From a halophilic archaeon J07HX64 (GTDB lineage: Archaea; Halobacteriota; Halobacteria; Halobacteriales; Haloarculaceae), in NCBI GenBank assembly GCA_000416085.1, contig KE356579.1, forward strand, positions 1,046,491 through 1,052,798: DNA of 6,308 bases. Reading direction: 5' to 3'. This document shows, piece after piece, positions 1-5,326 of the stretch. The notes beneath the pieces are model-generated. The model worked only from the letters and a program-made list of their open reading frames with translations, was not told where the DNA came from and did no database searches. Positions within the stretch are counted from its first letter, which is position 1. Each line of letters starts with the position of its first letter. Made by a program: the position numbers and the translations under genes.

Positions 1-299
1 TCGAACTCCGCCACACCCCGGTCAACGTCTCCGATATCGGGGTGCTCAACGAGATGCTCAAAGACGACGAGACGCCGATAGTCGAACTCGTCCGACAGAT
101 GCGCGACGAGGTGCCACTGTTCCGTCTCATCCTCGTCGTCGGAATGACCAACGTTGGAAGCTTCCTCGCGAGTATCTTCTTTGCCACGGTGATCCTGCCG
201 GCGCTGGCCGCCGACATCGGCGGTCTGACCGGTCTCGGCGAGGAGATGATCGCGGGGGCCCAGGAGAGCGCGGAACTGATCTGGGGGGCGCTGACGTGA
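1..299 (+). CDS. C-terminal part of an unrecognised membrane-associated protein (5' end outside window)
   Basis: The reading frame is open from base 3 to a TGA at 297-299 and gives at least 98 residues. It has no stop at its left end, so the gene very probably begins before the window. A GTG at 42 and an ATG at 54 are in frame, but neither has promoter-like sequence before it. The visible part starts with a polar, charged stretch (ELRHTPVNVSDIG, then LNEMLKDDE). One long hydrophobic segment follows at roughly residues 42-70 (from LFRLILVVG to ATVILPALA), then a short amphipathic acidic tail ending in WGALT. This is consistent with the last transmembrane helix of a membrane protein and a short tail. 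I do not recognise the family. Codon use, with G/C at third positions, matches the neighbouring real genes. No cofactor-binding or catalytic motif is visible. Confidence 0.75.
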   Translation, partial: ELRHTPVNVSDIGVLNEMLKDDETPIVELVRQMRDEVPLFRLILVVGMTNVGSFLASIFFATVILPALAADIGGLTGLGEEMIAGAQESAELIWGALT

Positions 300-360
300 C
301 TCTCCTCGCTCTCAGTCTCGCCTCTACCGTTGCTCACGTCCGCGCTCACAGCGGTCGTGA
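299..360 (+). terminator. Pyrimidine-rich tract and imperfect hairpin after the first gene
   Basis: The 35 bases after the first stop codon are almost all C and T. They are followed by an imperfect hairpin: TCACG (334-338) pairs with CGTGA (356-360), and CCGC (340-343) pairs with GCGG (351-354) around a 7-base loop, with one T:T mismatch between the stems. No T-run follows the hairpin. Termination in archaea depends mainly on pyrimidine/T-rich tracts, so this could mark the 3' end of the first transcript, but the sequence alone does not settle it. Confidence 0.25.
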
Positions 361-429
361 CTGCTCTCGACAACTCACAGCCACCTGCAAAACGACCGCC
401 CGAACGGGCACCGGCACAGAGGGATACCG

Positions 430-1065
430 ATGTACATGGTAGGCGGAATCGAGTTCGACCGGCGGGAACTGCGGGACCTCGCGGCGGCGTGGATTGCACT
501 CGCCGTCGCGTTCACGTTCTTTCTGGCTCCGCGGCGGTTCCTGCAGTTGAGCCCGACAGATGTAGACACCCTCGTCGCACTGTTCGTGATGAGTGTGTTC
601 ACCGTCGGGGCCGCGTTCCTGTTGCACGAGCTCGCTCACAAGGTGATGGCCGTTCGCTTCGGCCAGGTGGCGGCGTTCCGGGCCGACTACGGTATGCTCG
701 GGGTCGCCATCGCGTCGGGGCTCGCGGGCTTTCTGTTCGCCGCGCCGGGTGCGGTCTACCACCGTGGCCGCATCACCAGGCGTCAAAACGGGCTCGTCGC
801 CGTTGCCGGCCCGGTGGTCAACCTCGCCATCGCGGCGGTTTTCTTCCCGGTGTTTCTCCTGTTCGAGGGGGCGGTCGCCGACGTTGCGCATCTCGGCGTG
901 CTCATCAACGTCTTCCTCGCGGCGTTCAACATGATCCCGTACGGACCCCTCGACGGCCGGACGGTACTCGACTGGCATCCGGCTCCGTTTGGAGCTGTGC
1001 TGGCTGTCGCCGCCGTCTCCGGTGTCCTGTTTGTCCTGCAGTTTGGCGTGTCACTCGGACTCTGA
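430..1065 (+). CDS. Site-2-protease-type (M50 family) integral membrane metalloprotease
   Basis: This 211-residue protein is predominantly hydrophobic, with about five to six membrane segments (roughly residues 16-34, 46-66, 87-106, 122-147, 152-170, 185-206). The zinc-binding HExxH motif is present as HELAH at 66-70, at the end of a hydrophobic helix, as in M50 proteases. A second conserved motif, GPVVN, lies at 127-131. The distal zinc-ligand motif appears as NMIPYGPLDG at 167-176, matching the family NPxPxxDG pattern, with Asp175 as the likely third ligand. Family knowledge suggests cleavage of substrate helices within the membrane; the substrate cannot be told from the sequence. The length fits the compact archaeal form, with no PDZ or CBS domain attached. 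The first ATG (430) is used; another ATG two codons on (436) is a possible alternative. A weak GAGGGA precedes the start. The gene is 130 bases from the upstream gene and may or may not be co-transcribed. Confidence 0.88.
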   Translation: MYMVGGIEFDRRELRDLAAAWIALAVAFTFFLAPRRFLQLSPTDVDTLVALFVMSVFTVGAAFLLHELAHKVMAVRFGQVAAFRADYGMLGVAIASGLAGFLFAAPGAVYHRGRITRRQNGLVAVAGPVVNLAIAAVFFPVFLLFEGAVADVAHLGVLINVFLAAFNMIPYGPLDGRTVLDWHPAPFGAVLAVAAVSGVLFVLQFGVSLGL

Positions 1066-1417
1066 ACGCAACAGGAACAGTAGGCCCTGGCCATTCGAAA
1101 TCTCGCCCACCGACTCGTGAAACGCCTGTCTGTCCCCGGGTCACGCGGGCCTCGCTCTGTCGAGTGTATGCTCTTAGTCGGTCGTCGGACACGTGTCTCA
1201 GGCCAGTAGATAGCTGTAGCGCGGACTGTCGGCCGGTCGTCGTCGCCAGCCAGGGGCTGTGGCGCGCGCTGGCTCGCATGCTCGGCAGAGCCGCGAGGTG
1301 GCACTGCGCGAGGGGTGAGCACCGCAACCGGAGGGGTCAATCGACGCGAGGAATCGGCTGGTGCGGTGACACACGCGCTGGACACCCCGGACAGCAAGAA
1401 AAGAGCACGCGAACGGT
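1066..1417. other. Long gap between the M50 protease and purM, with no convincing gene
   Basis: No reading frame here has haloarchaeal character: the open frames are Arg- and Ser-rich, depleted in acidic residues, and run antisense or out of frame into the flanking genes. I found no tRNA T-arm or cloverleaf and no RNase P or SRP RNA core motif. The central part can fold: CTCGGC (1281-1286) pairs with GCCG-C-GAG (1290-1297) around an AGA loop with one bulged base, and AGCCAG (1248-1253) is repeated inverted as CTGGCT (1269-1274). A non-coding RNA or a decayed gene is possible but unproven. The right edge carries the purM promoter. Confidence 0.5.
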
Positions 1418-1418
1418 G

Positions 1419-1450
1419 TGTTTTTGCCCGCGCCCGTCGCCCTCACGAGT
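1419..1450 (+). promoter_or_regulatory. purM promoter, leaderless type
   Basis: A T-run (TGTTTTTG, 1419-1426) stands in otherwise GC-rich sequence, and its centre is about 28 bases before the ATG at 1451. This is the usual spacing of a haloarchaeal TATA element to a transcription start that coincides with the start codon. No Shine-Dalgarno sequence precedes the ATG. The A-rich stretch just upstream (AAGAAAAGAG, 1396-1405) could contribute a BRE-like context. Confidence 0.5.
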
Positions 1451-2488
1451 ATGACCGGAAACGAGGACCCGGACGAAAACATCGACGAGGAGCTCACCTA
1501 CGCCGAGACGGGCGTCGATATCGCGGCGAGTGAGGCGGCAACAGCGGCACTGGTTGGCGCGGCGGGCGAGTTCGAGGGCGACTACGCCGGACTGGTGGAC
1601 ATCGGCGAGGCGTATCTCGCGCTCGCCACCGACGGTGTCGGAACCAAACTGCTGGTCGCCGAGGCTGTCGACGACTACTCCACGGTCGGTATCGACTGTC
1701 TGGCGATGAACGTCAACGACCTCGTCGCGCAGGGTGTCGAACCGGTTGCCTTCGTCGACTACCTGGCCGTCGAACAGCCCGACGAGGGAACGGCAGAACA
1801 GATCGGCGAGGGGCTGCGTCGTGGGGCGGCGGCGGCCGGTGTCGCGCTCGTCGGCGGCGAAACCGCGGTGTTGCCCGATATCGTCTCCGGGCTGGATATC
1901 GCGGGCGCGTGTGCCGGTCTCGCGGCAAAGGGGTCGCTGTTTCCCGGTGAGGCCGAACCCGGTAACGCGCTCGTCGGCTGGCCCTCCAGTGGGATTCACT
2001 CGAACGGGCTGACACTCGCACGCGAGGCGGTCACCCGCGAGCACGAGTACACCGACCCGTTTCCGCCCGACCCCGACCGGACCATCGCCGATGCGCTGCT
2101 CGAACCGACGCGGCTGTACACCGACCTGCTCGATAGCCTCCGCGAACACGACACCCACGCGGCCGCACACCTCACCGGCGGCGGTTGGACGAACCTCACC
2201 CGGATGGGACCACACCGCTACGAGATCGCCGACCCGTTTGCGGCGCAGCCGATATTCGGGTTCGTCGAGCGGACGGGCAGCGTCGACGACAGGGAGATGC
2301 ACCGAACGTTCAATATGGGTACCGGTTTCGTCGCCGCGGTATCGCCAGAGAGTGCCGACACGCTCGCGACTGCGACCGACGGACGGGTGCTCGGGCGGGT
2401 CGAGCGCGCCGAGAGCACCGAGAGACAGGCGAGCGGTGACAGAGCGGACGGCACGGTCCACGTGCGCGGACTCGACCTCCAGAGCTAG
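1451..2488 (+). CDS. purM: Phosphoribosylformylglycinamidine cyclo-ligase (AIR synthetase)
   Basis: PurM closes formylglycinamidine ribonucleotide to aminoimidazole ribonucleotide using ATP, the fifth step of de novo purine synthesis in the cytosol. From the ATG at 1451 the protein has 345 residues, a normal length. Family signatures occur in order: YAETGVDI (17-24), ATDGVGTK (59-66, the glycine-rich nucleotide-binding loop), NVNDLVAQG (87-95), GGET (135-138), SSGIHSNG (179-186), TGGGWTNL (242-249) and FNMGTGF (287-293). The C-terminal tail (about 318-336) is Arg/Glu-rich and looks like a loose extension. An in-frame GTG at 1418 would add 11 residues (MFLPAPVALTS), but it would place the TATA-like T-run inside the coding region. 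The ATG fits both the promoter spacing and the acidic N-terminus typical of haloarchaeal PurM. The TAG stop overlaps the stop of the convergent regulator gene. Confidence 0.96.
   Translation: MTGNEDPDENIDEELTYAETGVDIAASEAATAALVGAAGEFEGDYAGLVDIGEAYLALATDGVGTKLLVAEAVDDYSTVGIDCLAMNVNDLVAQGVEPVAFVDYLAVEQPDEGTAEQIGEGLRRGAAAAGVALVGGETAVLPDIVSGLDIAGACAGLAAKGSLFPGEAEPGNALVGWPSSGIHSNGLTLAREAVTREHEYTDPFPPDPDRTIADALLEPTRLYTDLLDSLREHDTHAAAHLTGGGWTNLTRMGPHRYEIADPFAAQPIFGFVERTGSVDDREMHRTFNMGTGFVAAVSPESADTLATATDGRVLGRVERAESTERQASGDRADGTVHVRGLDLQS
2485..2488. other. CTAG tetranucleotide shared by two convergent stop codons
   Basis: The palindrome CTAG supplies TAG to purM on the + strand (2486-2488) and TAG to the HTH/CBS gene on the - strand (2487-2485). 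The two coding regions therefore meet with a 4-base overlap and no intergenic space. Each gene's transcription must end inside the other gene or overlap it antisense. Confidence 0.9.
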
Positions 2489-3033
2489 GAGACGTGGCGG
2501 GCGATGTCGGCCTCGGTGATGATACCGGTCGTCTCGCCGTCTTCGACTGCAAGTACGGCGTCGTTGTGGTCGAGCGCGGCGTCGACAGTGTCCAGAGGGG
2601 TATCCGGTTCGACAGTAGTTATCGCCTCGTGCATCACCTCCACAACCGGTAGGTCGCCGACGCTGGCCTCGGTGTCGGAGCGCTCACGGACAGCCGAGGT
2701 GGTGATCAACCCCAGCGGGGTGCCGTCGCGTACCACCGGCACCTGTGAGTAGCCGTGCTCGTCCATCAGCCCGGTCGTCTCGTGGACGCTCTGGTCGGGT
2801 GCGACGCTAACTACCGGCGAGTGCATCAGGTCCCGGGCGCGCAACAGTCCCCCCTCTGTCTCCTCGAGTGCATTGACAATACGTCTGAGTGTCGACAGCC
2901 GTGGGTCCACGTCACCACCCTCGATACGTGCGATCAGCGGCTGTGAAACGTCTGCCATCTCGGCCAGCTTGCTCTGTGTGAGCTCGAGCTCTTCCCGGCG
3001 CTCGCGCAGGTCTTCCGACGTCGGGAGCTCCAT
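2485..3033 (-). CDS. Transcriptional regulator: Xre/Cro-type HTH domain fused to two CBS domains
   Basis: From the ATG at 3033 the product has 182 residues. Residues about 6-58 form a Cro/C1-type helix-turn-helix, including LTQSKLAEMADVSQPLIARI (18-37), followed by the conserved DPRLSTLRRIVNAL. Two CBS repeats follow. CBS1 (about 66-120) begins ARDLMHSPVVSV and has GYSQVPVV and GLITTSAV; CBS2 (about 128-182) begins VVEVMHEAITTV and has GIITEADIARHV. CBS pairs commonly bind adenine nucleotides such as AMP, ATP or SAM, so this is probably a metabolite-sensing DNA-binding regulator; the ligand and targets are not visible. An ATG three codons upstream (3042) is in frame, but the TATA-like box lies 27 bases before 3033 and the MELPT start is the usual one for haloarchaeal relatives, so 3033 is preferred. 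The gene is convergent with purM and 49 bases downstream of the DUF555 gene, but has its own promoter. Confidence 0.9.
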   Translation of the reverse strand: MELPTSEDLRERREELELTQSKLAEMADVSQPLIARIEGGDVDPRLSTLRRIVNALEETEGGLLRARDLMHSPVVSVAPDQSVHETTGLMDEHGYSQVPVVRDGTPLGLITTSAVRERSDTEASVGDLPVVEVMHEAITTVEPDTPLDTVDAALDHNDAVLAVEDGETTGIITEADIARHVS

Positions 3034-3065
3034 ACCGCACATTACCCGAAGTAATACAAAAAACC
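3034..3065 (-). promoter_or_regulatory. Promoter of the HTH/CBS regulator with an embedded inverted repeat
   Basis: Read on the - strand, a TTTTTTGTA box (3063-3055) is centred about 27 bases before the ATG at 3033, giving a leaderless or nearly leaderless transcript. Directly downstream lies a perfect inverted repeat, ATTAC-N5-GTAAT (3041-3055), between the TATA box and the start codon. This is where a repressor would block initiation. Since the gene encodes an Xre-type DNA-binding protein, autoregulation through this site is a reasonable inference. Confidence 0.55.
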
Positions 3066-3082
3066 ACCGCTGGAGAGACTCG

Positions 3083-3436
3083 TTACGTCTCCTCGTCGTC
3101 GAGTTCGACAGTATCGACAACCTCGAGCGGCACATCACGGAGGGCTCCACCGATATCGCTCTTTGCGATACGCTCGGCGTGCTCGATGCTCTCGGCGTTG
3201 AACACGTCCAGTTCGAGGATGAGTCCAACCAGTGCGGTGTCGGCGGCAACGTACACCGAGTCGAACGGCTCCCCGCAGGCCGGACAGTTTGTGAACCCGG
3301 GGTTCACATCGACGTAGTCCATCTCCTCGCTGTTGAGACGCTTTCCCGCTTCGCTGACAGCCACACCGATCGCGTCGTCAGCGTTGTCCACATCACGAAC
3401 TAGCCAGGCCGCCTCTAGCACGACAGTGTAATTCAT
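3083..3436 (-). CDS. UPF0212 / DUF555 family protein
   Basis: This 117-residue protein matches what I know of the archaeal UPF0212 (DUF555) family over its whole length. It starts [16 protein letters not shown], continues [16 protein letters not shown] (21-36), has [20 protein letters not shown] (51-70), and ends with the conserved [28 protein letters not shown] block (about 79-107) and a short acidic tail. The single CPACG knuckle (Cys51, Cys54) could supply half of a zinc site, perhaps completed by dimerisation; that is inference. The family is widespread in euryarchaea and has no established function. There is no signal peptide or membrane segment, so it is probably cytosolic. It lies upstream of the HTH/CBS gene on the same strand with a 49-base gap. 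No strong promoter is visible; an AT-rich AATCAAAAC (about 3477-3469, - strand) is the best candidate, which would give a leader of roughly 10 bases. Confidence 0.92.
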   Translation of the reverse strand: MNYTVVLEAAWLVRDVDNADDAIGVAVSEAGKRLNSEEMDYVDVNPGFTNCPACGEPFDSVYVAADTALVGLILELDVFNAESIEHAERIAKSDIGGALRDVPLEVVDTVELDDEET

Positions 3437-3778
3437 ATCTCTGGAGAGGAGCGGCCCACACTCGTCTGTTTTGATTCGACCTGACCGGGATATCGAACGA
3501 CAGTCCCCTCTCGCGTGATGCGCTGGCTATCCTGAACCGCTGTCGGTCACCCCGAACCGATAGGCGCACGCTGTGCACACGTTATCGATAAGCTATCCCG
3601 ATACCTGTCCGTTTCACTGGCTCGGTTATCTGTGTGACCACAGCTCTCGGTGTCACAGGGCATCCGGAGAGCGTGATCGAGCAAAATCGTGGGACAGCGG
3701 CATCTTTTTTGACGAGTAAATGCTGAAACTGTACAGAAAGTATATATACGAACACCACAGTAATATACTCGCAGAACG
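3437..3778. other. Divergent regulatory gap between the DUF555 gene and the 55-residue membrane protein
   Basis: No coding frame is convincing in these 342 bases. The gap contains several symmetrical elements: the 10-base palindrome TTATCGATAA (3582-3591), an inverted repeat TGTGAC-N13-GTCACA (3633-3657) with an inner TGTG-AC-CACA (3633-3642), a T6 run (3705-3710), and a marked AT-rich segment (3714-3770) with the promoter of the next gene. The composition is much more AT-rich than the rest of the window towards its right end. It most likely holds promoters and operator sites for the two divergent genes; no RNA gene is recognised. Confidence 0.5.
3735..3770 (+). promoter_or_regulatory. Strong TATA-type promoter of the small membrane protein gene
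   Basis: AGAAAG followed by TATATATA (3741-3748) is a near-textbook archaeal BRE plus TATA box, and it implies transcription from about 3770 with a leader of about 8-10 bases before the ATG at 3779. The box forms the palindrome GTATATATAC (3740-3749). A related GTAATATAC lies at 3760-3768, with centres about 20 bases apart, close to two turns of DNA, so a second TATA or a factor-binding repeat is possible. Confidence 0.6.
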
Positions 3779-3946
3779 ATGGGACGTGTATACCGTGTTA
3801 CCCTGCTCGCGCTGTATCAGTTGACGCTCGCGGCCGGCATCCTGTTGATGCCACTGGCGTTGGTCACTAGTCGGTTCGGCGTTCGGTTTCCGGTCGACCG
3901 GATTGTGCGGCGGCTCGACCGAGCCTACGAGCGCACCACAAACTGA
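3779..3946 (+). CDS. Small (55-residue) basic membrane protein, family not recognised
   Basis: The frame runs from the ATG at 3779 to the TGA at 3944-3946. It codes for a short basic N-terminus (MGRVYR), one hydrophobic helix at about residues 8-31 (LLALYQLTLAAGILLMPLALV is its core), and a strongly basic tail (about 32-55) with seven Arg, two Asp and one Glu. A small single-pass membrane protein is the natural reading. The charge near both ends does not fix the topology. The basic character is unusual beside the acidic proteins of its neighbours. Support for a real gene comes from the strong TATA box at the right distance, the clear hydrophobic pattern and the good fit between two established genes. 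I have a general impression that similar short proteins occur in other haloarchaea but cannot name a family. Its position 98 bases before psmB does not prove a link with the proteasome, because psmB has its own promoter. Confidence 0.7.
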   Translation: MGRVYRVTLLALYQLTLAAGILLMPLALVTSRFGVRFPVDRIVRRLDRAYERTTN

Positions 3947-4010
3947 GTCGAACTGACCTGAACTTCTCTATACTGTTCTCTCCGATTCGACACTCGTCTG
4001 TCCGAACGGG

Positions 4011-4044
4011 TAGCTTATTAGGCGCGGAGCCAATAGTACAAACA
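4011..4044 (+). promoter_or_regulatory. psmB: psmB promoter, leaderless type
   Basis: The AT-rich element CTTATTA (4014-4020) is centred about 28 bases before the ATG at 4045, the expected TATA spacing for a transcript starting at the start codon. No Shine-Dalgarno sequence is present in the intervening bases. A second, weaker TATA-like stretch (CTCTATACTG, 3966-3975) lies further upstream. Confidence 0.5.
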
Positions 4045-4761
4045 ATGCAAGACCGAACATTTGACGACAGCCCGACACACCCAGCACAGCGGTTCGACAT
4101 GGACCCCCACGAACCGGAGCTGGGTTCGATACCCGACGGTGAGCACGACTCCGACGCGGTAAAGAAGACAGGAACGACCACAATCGGTATCTCGACCGAG
4201 GATGCCGCCGTTATCGCGACGGACATGCGTGCCAGTCTGGGTGGCCGGTTCGTCTCGAACAAGAACGTCCAGAAGGTCGAACAGATCCACCCGACGGCAG
4301 CGCTCACGCTCGTCGGGAGTGTCGGTGGCGCACAGTCGTTCATCCGAACACTCCGCGCCGAGGCGAACCTCTACGAGACGCGCCGCGGCGAGCAGATAAG
4401 CATGACCGCGCTCTCGACGCTGGCGGGCAACTTCGCCCGTGGCGGCCCGTTCCTGGCCATCAACCCCATCCTGGGCGGTATCGACGAGGACGGCGCACAC
4501 GTCTACAGTATCGACCCCGCAGGCGGTGTGATGGAGGACAACTACACCGTCACCGGGTCCGGTCTGACCGTCGCGTACGGCACCCTGGAGGACCGATACG
4601 AGCCGGACATGTCCGTGGAGGCCACACAGCAGGCCGCCGTCGCGAGTGTCGAGGCCGCCGCCGAGCGCGACACCGGGTCGGGTAACGGTGTCTACCTCGC
4701 CACGGTCACCGAGGAAGGTGTCGACATCCAGGACTACGACCTCGACGAGTTCGACACCTGA
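4045..4761 (+). CDS. psmB: Proteasome beta subunit (catalytic, archaeal 20S core particle)
   Basis: PsmB forms the two inner heptameric rings of the 20S proteasome and carries the proteolytic sites that degrade unfolded or tagged proteins in the cytosol. The 238-residue precursor has a 43-residue acidic propeptide. The autocatalytic cleavage signal KTG|TTTIGIS is at 41-50, so mature PsmB begins at the nucleophile Thr44. Active-site partners known from the Thermoplasma enzyme are present: Asp60 (mature position 17, in IATDMRASLGG) and Lys77 (aligned with Lys33, in VSNKNVQKVEQ). Later family blocks are GSVGGAQ (91-97), GGIDEDGAHVYSIDPAGG (144-161) and TGSGLTVAYG (170-179). The beta signature is complete and catalytic, so this is not an alpha subunit. 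The gene follows its own leaderless promoter and is 58 bases upstream of the CinA-family gene. No alpha subunit or PAN ATPase gene is in this window. Confidence 0.97.
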   Translation: MQDRTFDDSPTHPAQRFDMDPHEPELGSIPDGEHDSDAVKKTGTTTIGISTEDAAVIATDMRASLGGRFVSNKNVQKVEQIHPTAALTLVGSVGGAQSFIRTLRAEANLYETRRGEQISMTALSTLAGNFARGGPFLAINPILGGIDEDGAHVYSIDPAGGVMEDNYTVTGSGLTVAYGTLEDRYEPDMSVEATQQAAVASVEAAAERDTGSGNGVYLATVTEEGVDIQDYDLDEFDT

Positions 4762-4819
4762 GCCGGATGAGCGAGCGAAACCGGCGGAGAACAGCACGAC
4801 AGATCGACACCAGCGGGCG

Positions 4820-5326
4820 ATGACACCGAACTCACTTCTGAAACGTGTTGGCGACAGCCTCCGCGAAACCGATACGATGGTGTCGGTTGCCGAGTCGAGC
4901 ACCGGCGGACTGGTGTGCTCGCGTCTGACCGACGTTCCCGGGTCGAGTGACTACCTCGACCGCGGGGTGGTTTCGTACTCGAACGCCGCGAAGGTCGAGG
5001 TGCTCGGTGTGGCCTCCGGGACCCTCGACGAACACGGCGCGGTATCGGAGCAGACCGCCCGCGAGATGGCGACCGGTATCCGCGAGGTCGGGGACACCGC
5101 CTGGGGCGTCTCGACCACCGGCGTCGCCGGTCCCGGCGGCGGGACACCGCGCACACCCGTCGGAACGGTCTACATCGGTGTTGCCCACGGGGATGGTGAG
5201 ACATCCTCGATTGTCTCGGTGCGGCGTCACGAGTTCGACGCCACCCGACAGGAGTGCAAGCGCCAGTTCGCGCGCCAGGCACTCGCAGACCTGCTCGATG
5301 CCGTTGGCAGGGCTGACGGGTACTGA
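4820..5326 (+). CDS. pncC: CinA C-terminal-domain protein, probable nicotinamide-nucleotide amidase (PncC type)
   Basis: This 168-residue protein is a stand-alone CinA C-terminal domain. In bacterial homologues this domain deamidates nicotinamide mononucleotide to nicotinic acid mononucleotide in pyridine nucleotide salvage. Visible signatures are VSVAESSTGGLV (21-32; Ser27 where E. coli PncC has Cys), GSSDYLDRGVVSYSNAAKVEVLGV (41-64), HGAVSEQTAREMA (72-84) and STTGVAGPGGGTPRTPVGTV (98-117). All the main family blocks are intact, so activity is plausible, although archaeal members are rarely tested. The ATG at 4820 is the only credible start: no in-frame start codon lies between it and the psmB stop, and the N-terminus (MTPNSLLKRVGDSL) aligns with the usual domain start. 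No Shine-Dalgarno or TATA-like element is visible in the 58-base gap after psmB, suggesting co-transcription with psmB. A tiny upstream frame ends in an ATGA overlap with this start. Confidence 0.9.
   Translation: MTPNSLLKRVGDSLRETDTMVSVAESSTGGLVCSRLTDVPGSSDYLDRGVVSYSNAAKVEVLGVASGTLDEHGAVSEQTAREMATGIREVGDTAWGVSTTGVAGPGGGTPRTPVGTVYIGVAHGDGETSSIVSVRRHEFDATRQECKRQFARQALADLLDAVGRADGY

Noticed and set aside
330..1454. A 374-codon + strand frame overlapping the M50 protease gene and the following gap
   Set aside because: The product is very rich in Arg, Pro, Ser and Cys and poor in acidic residues, as expected of an off-frame reading of GC-rich coding DNA. The M50 motifs are in the other + frame.
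1337..2461. A 374-codon - strand frame antisense to purM
   Set aside because: It covers almost exactly the purM coding region, has an off-frame composition and no recognisable motif. Long antisense frames are common opposite haloarchaeal genes.
3034..3249. N-terminal extension of the HTH/CBS regulator to an upstream start at 3249
   Set aside because: The extension would read through its own promoter and overlap the DUF555 gene in another frame; its composition (Ser/Arg/Asn-rich) is non-coding. The start at 3033 fits the family and promoter.
4018..4902. A 294-codon - strand frame antisense to psmB
   Set aside because: It mirrors psmB, whose catalytic motifs are intact on the + strand; no promoter or known domain supports the antisense frame.
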